Counted from the stretch's first letter, positions 23,169-32,237 are shown. The stretch is DNA of 46,594 nt from CAYOZN01 sp964408455 (GCA_964408455.1 CAYOZN010000035.1:1-46594), one strand, 5' to 3'. Made by a program: numbers and translations. Notes: generated by a model not told the origin, from the sequence alone.

Positions 23169-24401
23169 ATGAACACGACGATGAATTCTCGCGATAATTT
23201 CCAAACGCAGTATCGTGATTGCCTGACGGCGGGCGGTTTTCTGTTCCCAGCCGACCGCGGCCTCATCGAGGTCACCGGCGGGGATCGCGCGGCCTGGCTG
23301 CACAATCTCGTGACCAACGCCGTGAAGACCCTCTCGCCGGGAGAAGGCAACTACGCCTTCGCCACGAACGTCAAGGGACGAACGCTCTTTGACCTGAACG
23401 TGCTGGTGCTGGAGGATCGACTCTGGCTCGATATCGATCGCCGATGGATCGGCAAGGCGCTGACGCATCTGGATCGCTATCACATCACCGAGGACGTGGC
23501 GCTGACTGACCTGTCCGGAAATTCGTTCCGCGTGCTGATCATCGGGCCGAGTGCCGATGTTCTGGCACGAACGGCCGGCGCAAGTCACATGGCCGCGATG
23601 GCATGGTTGCAGCATACCAGCCTCGACCTGGAAGGCCGGCAGGCGCGCGCGGTTCGCCGCGATCTGGGCGGATTGCCCGCGGTTGAGATTATCTGGTGCG
23701 GCGCAATGGAGCCGACGGCTTCACTTCTCCGCAAGCGCGCAGTGGAGGCCGGCTTGGTGGAGTTGGACCCCACCGCCCTCGACGTGATCCGAATTGAGAA
23801 CGGCATGCCGGCCTCGCTTGAGGACATCGACGAGGAGATCATTCCACCGGAGACCGGACAGGTGGAGCGCGGCATCAGCTATCAGAAGGGATGCTACCTC
23901 GGCCAGGAGGTGATCGAACGCATGCGGGCGCGCGGCGTTCTTGCGCGAAGGCTTGTTGGCGTGCAGTTCGAAGGCGACCAGCCCGTCGCGCCGGGGACGC
24001 CGCTGTTTGAACAGGCCGTGCCGGCGACGCACGACGCGGAACCATCCGCGGGGTTGCAGGCGGATCGCCCCATCGGAACGACGCGCAGCGGCTGTTTCAG
24101 CTTTGCACTCGGCGCGCCGCTTTCGCTGGCATATGTGAAATCAGCCTCCGCGAGGCCGGGCACGCGCCTGTTCGCCAAGCCGGTCGCGCGTGTCGCATCG
24201 GAGCCGGACGCACGTTTGGCGGTGCCGCTCAAATATTCTGCGGCGCCGGAAGCGCGATCGGCGGTGGAGCCAGACGCGCGAATTGCGGAGGCGGACACGA
24301 GCCTGGCGGCAGAACCGGCACCGGGTGCTTCAGCCGGCGAGATCGTGCGCGCGGGCGTGGTCGTCGCGCTGCCGCTTGCCAAAATGGGGAGCGCCGGCTA
24401 G
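23169..24401 (+). CDS. ygfZ: YgfZ/GcvT-like folate-binding protein with Ala/Asp-rich tail
   Basis: Start at ATG 23169. GTG 23139 and ATG 23181 are alternatives, none with a strong ribosome site. YgfZ is a folate-binding protein that helps repair or mature Fe-S enzymes such as MiaB. The N-terminal half matches the aminomethyltransferase fold (LIEVTGGDRAAWLHNLVTNA, KGRTLFDLNVLV). The diagnostic motif YQKGCYLGQEVIERMRARG with its conserved Cys is present. A C-terminal barrel-like segment follows (GCFSFALGAPLSLAYVKS). The last 75 residues are unusual: degenerate repeats of about ten residues (SEPDARLAVP, VEPDARIAEA and similar), rich in Ala, Asp and Glu. The tRNA-Lys lies 34 nt downstream. Confidence 0.87.
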   Translation: MNTTMNSRDNFQTQYRDCLTAGGFLFPADRGLIEVTGGDRAAWLHNLVTNAVKTLSPGEGNYAFATNVKGRTLFDLNVLVLEDRLWLDIDRRWIGKALTHLDRYHITEDVALTDLSGNSFRVLIIGPSADVLARTAGASHMAAMAWLQHTSLDLEGRQARAVRRDLGGLPAVEIIWCGAMEPTASLLRKRAVEAGLVELDPTALDVIRIENGMPASLEDIDEEIIPPETGQVERGISYQKGCYLGQEVIERMRARGVLARRLVGVQFEGDQPVAPGTPLFEQAVPATHDAEPSAGLQADRPIGTTRSGCFSFALGAPLSLAYVKSASARPGTRLFAKPVARVASEPDARLAVPLKYSAAPEARSAVEPDARIAEADTSLAAEPAPGASAGEIVRAGVVVALPLAKMGSAG

Positions 24402-24435
24402 ATTGTTTCGCCCTTGGCGCGGCGGCGCCAGCTCC

Positions 24436-24508
24436 GGGAGCGTAGCTCAGTCGGTAGAGCAGCGGCCTTTTAAGCCGTGGGTCCTGGGTTCGAGTCCCAG
24501 CGCTCCCA
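24436..24508 (+). tRNA. tRNA-Lys (anticodon TTT)
   Basis: The acceptor arm GGGAGCG pairs perfectly with CGCTCCC, followed by discriminator A. A D-loop (AGCTCAGTCGGTAGAGC), an anticodon stem GCGGC/GCCGT with loop CTTTTAA, and a T-arm (CTGGGTTCGAGTCCCAG) are all in place. The anticodon TTT reads Lys codons. CCA is not encoded. Confidence 0.97.
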
Positions 24509-25162
24509 GTGCCACAAGTTCGGCATCTCCAGCGTTTTTTCGACACTTGCGCAATTTTGTGACTTTTCGGCGACGCCCGTGGCAGGCCCGTTTCGACCGT
24601 TTCCGCGGCTTGCAGCATCCACTGCGGCATCCGATTTTTCGCACTTCTCTGGTCTGGATGGGTCAGTTTGAACTGGACATCAGTTGAAAGGCACCAGATC
24701 GATCTTGCCCATGCCACTGGAACCCTGCCTGGATACGCCCCGACCAGCCTCGAGCCAATTGCGGTAGTGCCCTGAGAGCCGCGTACCAGCTCGGTTTCAT
24801 CACGGGCGACCAGATCGGTCGCGACAAGGATGCGACCGCATCGCACGTGCTGGCCGTGCATGGCTGGTGCCATTCAAACGCTGAGCTTGCCGCGAGCCGG
24901 GCTCCGTACTTTCTCGCTCCTTTGCGCAAGCCTATGACGCGTAAACACTTTACGGTGTTTTCGCCCTGCGTCTGGCCGCCCTTCTGAGCCAACGAATTTT
25001 TTCCAACAGCCGTTTTTCTGCCGCGTACGTCGACCTCTCATCGGCGTGTCGCAATCACAGGATGTAAAAGTCTTGCTTCCGTGATCACTATTGTGCGACA
25101 CTTGCGCCTTCTTTATGCCCTCAAGTCTTTAGATGAGTCGAACGGAGCAGGGAGGAGTTTCC
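24509..25162. other. Intergenic region downstream of tRNA-Lys
   Basis: About 650 nt with no supported gene. One plus-strand frame around 24770-24980 reads AAYQLGFITGDQIGRDKDAT and similar but has no start codon, and could be a decayed gene remnant. AAACAC/GTGTTT forms a small hairpin at 24943-24960, followed by T residues. The 12-bp CGACACTTGCGC occurs at 24541-24552 and again at 25096-25107. The promoter of the giant gene must lie near the right end. Confidence 0.45.
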
Positions 25163-28100
25163 ATGAACAGGTTGCTTGCGTATGCCGCGGTCGTTTTCTG
25201 CATGTGTCTATGTTCCCCGTCGTCGCCTACGGCCTGGGGTCAGTGCACGCCAGCCAATTGCGATGACGGGAACCCGGATACCTGCGATTTCTGCGATCCA
25301 TTTGACGGCACCTGCCGGCACTCAACGCTGCCGTGCGTGGCATGCTGCCTGCCGGATGGCACTTGCCAGAATTATCCCGCGCCATTCTGCCAGTCGCTCG
25401 GCGGCTCGCCCCAGGCTGCGGGCGTCCTGTGCAACATGGTGGAATGCGCGCCGCCGCAGATCTGCCAGCCGTTGCCGGACGGCTCGGCCTGTTCGCAGGG
25501 GCCTTGTCCCGCACCCAACGTCTGCACGCCGCGCTGCATGCGGTTCAACCCCGCCACCGGCCAGACGATTATCATCGCCTGTGATTGCCGGCCCTCATCC
25601 GCGTGTCACGTCAAGGCCGGCGCCATCGGTCCTCCTTGCGATGTGCCGGACACCGGCATCGGAACGGCGCACCTGCTTCCGCCTTGCGACTTTTCAACGC
25701 CAGACGATGACCTTCAGATTGTCGACGGCCTTCCCCCCGGTTCTTCCATCCAGATCGACGCAACGCTCGGCAACATCAATAGCCAGCCGGAGGTGCCCGG
25801 CGGCTCGCTGGGTGGGACGATATCATCCTTTAGCAGCGTGCTCCTGATGCCCTTGCAGGGCACGGGCGCGCTTGCCGGCTACAATCGTCTAACCAATATC
25901 ATCATCAATAATGGTCAGGCCCACCTTGGACCGCGCACGCCCGGCGAACCCATTCAGTCGTTTCCCTGCGAAATGGTTCAACTGAACGGGCAGCTCCCGC
26001 CCGGCGATCCCGACTTCGACCTGCTCCGCATCACCGTTGGCAGTGGCTTTGGTCTTCCCAGCCCGGGGCACACGACGTTGACCCAGCTCCCGGGAGGAAA
26101 CTGGTCTGTCGACAGCTTTTTCGACATTACCTATCGGATTGACTTCATCGGCGCGGCCGGGGGCGTGCTGGGCGGCATGTCCGGTTCGACCACCGGCACC
26201 GCACGCATCAAGCTCGGCAAGGGCGTGCCGACGTGCGCCGGCGTATGTCCCACCGGTTTCGCTTGCAACACGATCGCATCCATGAATGCCGACGGCACGC
26301 TGGACGTGTGCTGCGACTGCATTCCGTCGCAAACCAATGGCGCGTGCTGCCTCGAGAGCGGCCAGTGCGTCGTGATTCTCCAGGAAGAGTGCAAAAAGGC
26401 CGGCGGCGTTTTCCTGGGCAATGGCACCAATTGCGGCACGCTTCAGGCGTGCTGTCTGCCGACAGGCGGCTGCGTGGATGCCTATGACATCTGCTGCACC
26501 AACCTCTTCGGCGGCGTGCCCCAGGGCGCCGGCACCTCGTGCCAGAACAACCCGTGCGGTCCGACGGAAGAGGCCTGCTGCCTGCCCGATGGCACCTGCG
26601 TCATGGTGCCGAACGCCGGGTTCTGCCTGGAGCAGAATGGCGTGCCGCAGGGCCCCGGTTCCAACTGCGTGGGCATCACCTGTCCCGCGCAGGACTGCAT
26701 CCCGGATGCGTCCGGTACCCACTGCTCAAACTTCCAGTGTCCCAACGATGGCGAGGAGTGTCTGCCCGCCTGCGTGATCATCGATCCGGCGACCGGCCAG
26801 TCCACCGTCGTGAACTGCGACTGCCGTTTGCCCCAGGAATGCCACGTCGAGACCGGCGGGTTCGGCCCGCCATGCATTCGCCCGGATAACGGTAGCGGCT
26901 CGGCCGATCTGCCGCCCGTAGGCTGCACGTACACCACGCCGAATGGCGACATGAATATCGTGGATGGACTGCCCCCGGCCAGTTCGATTCAAATCGATGC
27001 CTCCAAGGGCAACTTCCTCTGCGTACCGGCAAGTGGCGTGTGCTCGTTCCCGCCCGGTGTTGATTGCCGCGAACCCGGCGGTTCGCTGGGCGGCGAGAAG
27101 GCCTGCTACGACGCAAGTCTGAACATGCCGATGATCGGCACGGGCGCGATGGCCGGCTTCAACCGCAACATCGCCCTGCCGATCTCACACGAAATCCACA
27201 TGGCGCCGCGCTCCAACGGCTCGCCCATCCAGCCGTTCGACACGGTCATGTTCCGCCTGTTCGGCCAGATCACCGGCGATCCCGATTTCGATCTGCTGCG
27301 CGTCGTCGCCGGCACCGACTTCGGACTGCCCAGCCCCGGCCACACCACGTTGACGCAGGCCCCGGGCGGCAACTGGGCCGTCGATAGCTTCTTCGATATT
27401 ACATACCGGATCGACTTTGTCGGCGCGCCGGGCGGCAGTCTCGCCGGCATGTCCGGCTCGACGACCGGCACGGTCCGCTTCCACGTGGGTGGCGGCGGGT
27501 CCTATTGTGCCGGCCAGTGTCCTCCCGGCTTCATCTGCCAGACGCAGACAATCGTCAATGCGGACGGCACGATTCAGCTCTGCTGCAACTGCGTGCCCGA
27601 CGGCCCGCAGGAAGGCGCGTGCTGCCTTCAGTCCGGCATCTGCGTCCTTTCGACGCCCACGCAGTGTCAGGGAACGTACCTGGGCGACGGCACCACCTGT
27701 CTCGGCATACAGGCATGCTGCCGCAGCGATGGCACCTGCCTCGATGTGGACGCCGCCTGCTGCACCGCCTTTGGCGGCACACCGCAGGGGGCCGGCACAA
27801 CCTGCGAAACGACGACCTGCGAGCCGCCGGTCTGCGGGCCCGATCCCAACGCCCCGCGCTGTCTGCCGGTGCAGTGTCCGATTCCGGGCCAGGCCTGTCT
27901 GCCGCGCTGTGTCGTTCTCGATGCCGCCGGTAATCCGATCAACGTCGCCGACTGCGAGTGCCGCGACGATACGCTCTGCCACATGCAGTGGTTCCCCGGG
28001 GCAGATCCGCAATGCGTCGGTGGCTGCCCGCCCGGGTTCCAGTGCGTGACCACCACCGTCACCAATCCCGACGGCACCACGTCGATCTGCTGCGACTGTG

Positions 28101-31100
28101 TGCCTGAGACGCCGACCGGCGCCTGCTGCACGACGACCGGCGTGTGTGTCATCACCACCGCGGCTCAGTGCGTGGGTTCATACCTCGGTGACGGGACAAT
28201 TTGTCTCGGCGTGCAAGCTTGCTGCCGCCAGGATGGCACCTGCATCGATGTCGACGCCGCCTGCTGTACCGCCTTCGGCGGCACGCCGCAGGGCGCCGGC
28301 ACCATCTGCGAAGATGTCATCTGTCAGCCGCCGGTCTGCGGGCCCGATCCGACCGGGACGAGCTGCCTGCCGGTGCAGTGCCCGATTCCGGGCCAGGCAT
28401 GCCTGCCCCGCTGCGTCCTTCTCGATGCAGCCGGCATTCCCATTGGCGTGACCGATTGCGAGTGCCGCGACGATATCTCGTGTTTCATGCACTGGGTGCC
28501 CGGCACGCCGCCGCAGTGTATCGGCGACTGCCCGCCCGGATTCTTCTGCGTCACGACGACCGTCACCAATCCCGACGGCACCATTTCCCAGTGCTGCGAC
28601 TGCGTGCCCGAGACGCCCACCGGCGCCTGCTGCACGCAGGATGGCATCTGTATCATCACGACGGCCACACAGTGCCCCGGAACCTACCTGGGCGACGGTA
28701 CCATCTGTCTCGGCGTGCAGGCGTGCTGCCGTCCGAACGGCACCTGCATCGACGCCGACGCCGCCTGCTGCACCTTCTTCGGCGGAACGCCGCAGGGCCC
28801 GGGCACCAACTGCGGCAATGTCGAGTGCATTCCCCCACAGTGCGGTCCCGATCCGAACGCGCCACGCTGTCTGCCGGTGCAGTGTCCGATAGACGGTGAC
28901 GAATGCCTGCCGCGCTGCGTAATCGTTGAGAACGGCCAGGTCGTCGATGTGCTGGGCTGCGATTGCCAGAGTCCCAATGAATGTCACATCGAATGGGTGG
29001 CCGGGGCTCCGCCGCAGTGCGTCGGCGGCTGCCCGCCGGGATTCGTGTGCGAACAGCAGGTCACGACCACGCCGATCGGCGCGCAGATATGCTGCGTGTG
29101 CGTGCCCGAGACGCCGGACGACTGCGAACCGGCGGCGGGTGGCCAGGCGTGCCTGCCCACTGCATGCGAATTGCCGGATGAAGTGTGTGCGCCGCGCTGC
29201 ATTCGCTTCAACCCGGCGACGGGGCAGTCCATCATCGTTGACTGCGATTGTCGCGGCGAAGGAGAGTGCCAGGCCGTATTCGATGCCGCCGTCGGCCCGG
29301 CGTGCGCCGGAAACTGCCCGCCCGGCACCGTGTGCGTCGAGAACCGCGTGGTGCTGGCCGATGGCAGCATTGAAGTGTGCTGCGACTGCGCCGCGCCACC
29401 CTGCGAGTGTCCCGGCGACATCAACGGTGACGGCACGCTCGACGGTCTGGACCTGCCCGGCTTCGTGCGCTGCCTGCTCGGAACGGCCATTCCCGGTGAC
29501 AACTGCGGCTGTGCGGATGCCGACGGCGACGGCATCGTCAATCAGCTGGATATTCCGATCTTCATCGACCTGGTGCTTTCCAAGGCGCCGTGCGATCCGT
29601 GTTCATGCCCGTCGGAAGACCTGTTCATCGACCTGTCGACCGGTGTGGACGACAACGGCAACGTCATTCCCATCGGGTCGCCGGACGACACGTGGACGGT
29701 GGTCAGCGAGCCGCCGCCCGTCGGCGTGCTGCCTCGAGCGGCCAACGTGATCAATCCGAATCCGGCGTGGCTGACGATCCCCGGCACGCGGTGGATCAGC
29801 GCCAACCAGACGGGGCCGAACGGCACGTACGTCTACGAGTTCTGCTTCTGCCTCGATCAGCGCTTCATGAATGCGGTGCTCGATTTGCAGTTGCGGGCCG
29901 ACGATCGGGCCAGTGTGTTCCTCAACGGCAACTTCGTCGGGGCTACGCCGCCCATCTACGCCTTCAACACCCCGCTGCCCACGCCGATCTTCACCAATAA
30001 TCAGTCCTTCTTCCGAAGCGGTGAGAACTGCGTGCGGATCGTCGTCGAGAACACTCACGGCGTCGTGACCGGCTTCAACATGGCCGGCAGCGTCAGCGCC
30101 GCCAAGGGTAAATGCTGCTGTCCGCCAGCCGATATCGATCGCGATATCGACACCGGCGTGGATGCCGCGGGCAATCTCATTCCCATCGGCAACGATGACG
30201 ATGACTGGGAGGTGATTGTCGACGCCGCCGGCGGAACCACGCCACGGCCGGCCACGGTCATCAACGCCCACCCGGCGTGGCTGACCATCCCGGGCACGCA
30301 GTGGATCAGCGCCGCCGCGACCGGACCCAACGGTCTCTATGTGTACCGGTTCTGTTTCTGCCTGGATGGCCGCTTCAAGAATCCGGTGCTGACGCTCGCA
30401 TCGCGGGCCGATGACGCCGGGCAGATCTTCCTGAACGGCGTCCTCATCGGACCGACCGGCGGGTTCAATGCGCCCCAGCCGCTGGTGCATACGGTGACCA
30501 ACGCGTCACTCTTCGTCTGCGGCGAAAACTGCATCGAGGTACACGTGCAGAATCTCGGCGGCGTGGTGACCGGCTTTAATATGGCCGCCAACATCCGCGC
30601 CGAAGATGGCCTGTGCTGCGACGACCAGAACCCGACGTGCGAGCCGCGACCGAACGGCCAGGGCTGTCGGCCGGTCAGGTGTCCGCTGTCGGGTCAGGAA
30701 TGTCTGCCCCGATGCGTGATCGTCGACATCGATGGCACGGTCAGCGGCGTGGCCGATTGCGACTGCCGCTCGCCCAACGAGTGCCACATTACGTTCGAGC
30801 CGGGCGCGGGAATCAACTGCGTCGGGCAGTGTCCTCCGGGATTCGTCTGCACGACGACCAGCCTCGTGCAGCCCGATGGCAGGGTTATCGTGTGCTGCGA
30901 TTGTGAACCGGAGGATCCGCCGACGGGCGCCTGCTGCCTGCCGACCGGCCCCTGTATCAACTCGACGGCACAGGATTGCGAATTGCAGGGCGGCGTCTAC
31001 CTGGGAGACGGCGTGGTCTGCGATGCCGCGCTGGTCTATTGCTGCCTGCCCGATGGACATTGCATTCCAACCAACATCCTGTGTTGCGAGGCGCGCGGTG

Positions 31101-32002
31101 GAATGCCGACGCCGAACAACGTGCCTTGCGCCGGCGACGCGAATGGCGATGGCGTGGACGATGCGTGCCTGCCGCCGCCCGATGAATGTCTCCCCGCGCC
31201 GACCGGCTTCGGCTGCCTTCCCTCACAGTGCCCCAATTCCGCGGAAGTCTGCCTGCCGCGGTGCGTTCGTCAGGTGCCCGGGACAACCATTTTTGAAGTC
31301 GTCGATTGCGACTGCCGATCGCCTCTGGATTGCCATGTCGAACTCAGCCCGCAGCCGGTACAGCCGATCTGCGTCGGCGATTGTCCGCCCGGCACCCACT
31401 GCGAGCGCAAGCAGTCCGTCGATCCGCTCGGCAACCTGATCATCTGCTGCGACTGCGTACCGGATGAGCCGGGCGGTGTCTGCTGCCTGCTCGATGGGCC
31501 GTGCATAACGACATCGGCTGCGGATTGCCAGGCACAGGGCGGCGTCTTCCTCGGCGCCGGCGCCTGCGACGACGCGGTGGTTTTCTGCTGCCTGCCGGAT
31601 GGCACCTGCGTGACCACCAACGTCGTCTGCTGCCAGGCACGCGGCGGTTCGCCCACGCCGAATGGCGCACCCTGCGCAGGCGATCTCGATGGCGATGGTC
31701 ACGACGATGCCTGCCAGGACCCTGGCCCCGGCTGCCTGCCGAACACGGCGGGAACCGACTGCATGCCGACGATATGCCCGGTACAAGGTGAGGAATGCCG
31801 GCCCACGAAGGCCATCCGCACGCCGGACGGTCTGATCACGGTGGTGGAGTGTAGCTGCGCCTCGCCGAACACATGCCATCTCGAGCTCGGCGGCGGTGCA
31901 TTCGAGTGCGTCGGACAGAGTTGCGCGGCCGGGCAAAACTGTAATCCGGTCATCGTCGATCTGGGTGGCGGCTCGTTTGAGATTCGATGTGAGTGCCAGT
32001 AA
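25163..32002 (+). CDS. Giant secreted cysteine-rich modular protein (2279 aa)
   Basis: ATG 25163 is preceded by AGGGAGGAG and starts a signal peptide (MNRLLAYAAVVFCMCLCS, cleaved near AWGQC). The mature chain is built of Cys-rich modules. Module B starts near residues 101, 512, 891, 1059, 1227, 1321, 1826, 2009 and 2191; its core is CLPRCV ... DCDCR ... CPPGF.C ... CCDCVP. Module A (GACC ... YLGDGT.C ... QACC ... CC..FGG.PQGAGT.C) follows most B modules. The B+A pairs at 891 and 1059 repeat exactly every 168 residues, with 26 Cys in the first. The first two B modules are split by a beta-rich insert of about 170-180 residues. Residues of about 1414-1475 are a dockerin-like Ca-binding pair (DINGDGTLDGLD ... 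DADGDGIVNQLD). Two roughly 165-residue domains at about 1484 and 1657 follow. TSP3-like DANGDGVDDAC motifs occur near the end. No C-terminal anchor is visible. It is probably a disulfide-stabilised cell-surface or matrix protein. Confidence 0.9.
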   Translation: MNRLLAYAAVVFCMCLCSPSSPTAWGQCTPANCDDGNPDTCDFCDPFDGTCRHSTLPCVACCLPDGTCQNYPAPFCQSLGGSPQAAGVLCNMVECAPPQICQPLPDGSACSQGPCPAPNVCTPRCMRFNPATGQTIIIACDCRPSSACHVKAGAIGPPCDVPDTGIGTAHLLPPCDFSTPDDDLQIVDGLPPGSSIQIDATLGNINSQPEVPGGSLGGTISSFSSVLLMPLQGTGALAGYNRLTNIIINNGQAHLGPRTPGEPIQSFPCEMVQLNGQLPPGDPDFDLLRITVGSGFGLPSPGHTTLTQLPGGNWSVDSFFDITYRIDFIGAAGGVLGGMSGSTTGTARIKLGKGVPTCAGVCPTGFACNTIASMNADGTLDVCCDCIPSQTNGACCLESGQCVVILQEECKKAGGVFLGNGTNCGTLQACCLPTGGCVDAYDICCTNLFGGVPQGAGTSCQNNPCGPTEEACCLPDGTCVMVPNAGFCLEQNGVPQGPGSNCVGITCPAQDCIPDASGTHCSNFQCPNDGEECLPACVIIDPATGQSTVVNCDCRLPQECHVETGGFGPPCIRPDNGSGSADLPPVGCTYTTPNGDMNIVDGLPPASSIQIDASKGNFLCVPASGVCSFPPGVDCREPGGSLGGEKACYDASLNMPMIGTGAMAGFNRNIALPISHEIHMAPRSNGSPIQPFDTVMFRLFGQITGDPDFDLLRVVAGTDFGLPSPGHTTLTQAPGGNWAVDSFFDITYRIDFVGAPGGSLAGMSGSTTGTVRFHVGGGGSYCAGQCPPGFICQTQTIVNADGTIQLCCNCVPDGPQEGACCLQSGICVLSTPTQCQGTYLGDGTTCLGIQACCRSDGTCLDVDAACCTAFGGTPQGAGTTCETTTCEPPVCGPDPNAPRCLPVQCPIPGQACLPRCVVLDAAGNPINVADCECRDDTLCHMQWFPGADPQCVGGCPPGFQCVTTTVTNPDGTTSICCDCVPETPTGACCTTTGVCVITTAAQCVGSYLGDGTICLGVQACCRQDGTCIDVDAACCTAFGGTPQGAGTICEDVICQPPVCGPDPTGTSCLPVQCPIPGQACLPRCVLLDAAGIPIGVTDCECRDDISCFMHWVPGTPPQCIGDCPPGFFCVTTTVTNPDGTISQCCDCVPETPTGACCTQDGICIITTATQCPGTYLGDGTICLGVQACCRPNGTCIDADAACCTFFGGTPQGPGTNCGNVECIPPQCGPDPNAPRCLPVQCPIDGDECLPRCVIVENGQVVDVLGCDCQSPNECHIEWVAGAPPQCVGGCPPGFVCEQQVTTTPIGAQICCVCVPETPDDCEPAAGGQACLPTACELPDEVCAPRCIRFNPATGQSIIVDCDCRGEGECQAVFDAAVGPACAGNCPPGTVCVENRVVLADGSIEVCCDCAAPPCECPGDINGDGTLDGLDLPGFVRCLLGTAIPGDNCGCADADGDGIVNQLDIPIFIDLVLSKAPCDPCSCPSEDLFIDLSTGVDDNGNVIPIGSPDDTWTVVSEPPPVGVLPRAANVINPNPAWLTIPGTRWISANQTGPNGTYVYEFCFCLDQRFMNAVLDLQLRADDRASVFLNGNFVGATPPIYAFNTPLPTPIFTNNQSFFRSGENCVRIVVENTHGVVTGFNMAGSVSAAKGKCCCPPADIDRDIDTGVDAAGNLIPIGNDDDDWEVIVDAAGGTTPRPATVINAHPAWLTIPGTQWISAAATGPNGLYVYRFCFCLDGRFKNPVLTLASRADDAGQIFLNGVLIGPTGGFNAPQPLVHTVTNASLFVCGENCIEVHVQNLGGVVTGFNMAANIRAEDGLCCDDQNPTCEPRPNGQGCRPVRCPLSGQECLPRCVIVDIDGTVSGVADCDCRSPNECHITFEPGAGINCVGQCPPGFVCTTTSLVQPDGRVIVCCDCEPEDPPTGACCLPTGPCINSTAQDCELQGGVYLGDGVVCDAALVYCCLPDGHCIPTNILCCEARGGMPTPNNVPCAGDANGDGVDDACLPPPDECLPAPTGFGCLPSQCPNSAEVCLPRCVRQVPGTTIFEVVDCDCRSPLDCHVELSPQPVQPICVGDCPPGTHCERKQSVDPLGNLIICCDCVPDEPGGVCCLLDGPCITTSAADCQAQGGVFLGAGACDDAVVFCCLPDGTCVTTNVVCCQARGGSPTPNGAPCAGDLDGDGHDDACQDPGPGCLPNTAGTDCMPTICPVQGEECRPTKAIRTPDGLITVVECSCASPNTCHLELGGGAFECVGQSCAAGQNCNPVIVDLGGGSFEIRCECQ
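25712..26220 (+). repeat. First copy of the beta-rich insert domain in the giant protein
   Basis: It encodes IVDGLPPGSSIQID ... GTGALAGYNR ... DPDFDLLRI ... PGHTTLTQLPGGNWSVDSFF ... TYRIDFIG. It lies inside the first B module, interrupting the Cys pattern between CHVKAG and GVCPTGFAC. The Cys content is low compared with the flanks. Boundaries are approximate, and the domain is not one I recognise. Confidence 0.65.
26949..27493 (+). repeat. Second copy of the beta-rich insert domain in the giant protein
   Basis: It encodes IVDGLPPASSIQID ... GTGAMAGFNR ... DPDFDLLRV ... PGHTTLTQAPGGNWAVDSFF ... TYRIDFVG, closely matching the first copy. It is likewise placed inside a B module, between CHVETG and GQCPPGFIC. 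It carries an extra Cys-bearing loop after DASKGNF. Boundaries are approximate. Confidence 0.65.
27833..28840 (+). repeat. Two tandem 504-nt coding repeats (168-residue B+A modules)
   Basis: The units 27833-28336 and 28337-28840 encode nearly the same 168 residues, beginning CGPDPNAPRCLPVQC and CGPDPTGTSCLPVQC and sharing CLGVQACCR, GTYLGDGTIC-type and GTPQGAGT-type segments. A third unit start, with the same CGPDP opening, lies at 28841. The exact period indicates recent tandem duplication. Confidence 0.85.
29402..29592 (+). other. Dockerin-like Ca-binding segment within the giant protein
   Basis: It encodes CECPGDINGDGTLDGLDLPG and, after a Cys-bearing spacer, DADGDGIVNQLDIPIFIDLV. These are two F-hand-like loops with Asp/Asn at the calcium-ligand positions, as in dockerin type I repeats. 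It is internal, whereas dockerins usually lie at a protein end. Confidence 0.75.
29612..30627 (+). repeat. Tandem pair of about 165-residue domains in the giant protein
   Basis: The copies start near 29612 (SEDLFIDLSTGVDDNGNVIP) and 30131 (DIDRDIDTGVDAAGNLIP). Both share NPAWLTIPGTRW- and HPAWLTIPGTQW-type segments, WISA, YEFCFCLD or YRFCFCLD, a FLNG loop, GENC and GVVTGFNMA. The pattern of an Ig- or lectin-like beta sandwich is an inference. The second copy ends just before the seventh B module. Confidence 0.75.
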
Positions 32003-32042
32003 CGGGGCCTGACGCCTCGTTCATCCCGGCATAAGTGACTTA

Positions 32043-32085
32043 AGGGCTGCCGGCGCTGCTACAGCGCCGGCGGCCCTCCCTTTTT
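32043..32085 (+). terminator. Strong rho-independent terminator of the giant gene
   Basis: A 16-bp stem (one T-G wobble) runs from AGGGCTGCCGGCGCTG (32043-32058) over loop CTA to CAGCGCCGGCGGCCCT (32062-32077). It is followed by CCC and five T. It begins 41 nt after the stop codon of the giant protein gene. Confidence 0.88.
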
Positions 32086-32154
32086 GACATCGACCTGCAG
32101 TAAAAAAATCCCTCCGCTTTCTCGCATCCGCTGCCACCTTTAGAATTCCTGTGG

Positions 32155-32176
32155 GCGCCGGCCTCCCGGCCGGCGC
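32155..32176. repeat. GC-rich hairpin upstream of purD
   Basis: GCGCCGGCC (32155-32163) and GGCCGGCGC (32168-32176) form a perfect 9-bp stem with loop TCCC. There is no T-run. It may be a dispersed intergenic palindrome or a leader structure. Only this copy is seen here. Confidence 0.45.
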
Positions 32177-32237
32177 GACGGTCGATTCTGCGGCGAACGG
32201 ATTCGCCGCGCCAGGCACTCGGGGGCAGGTAGTCTGC

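Noticed and set aside
24663..24992. A 109-codon open frame on the minus strand after tRNA-Lys
   Set aside because: No ribosome site, no recognisable family and an unconvincing composition.
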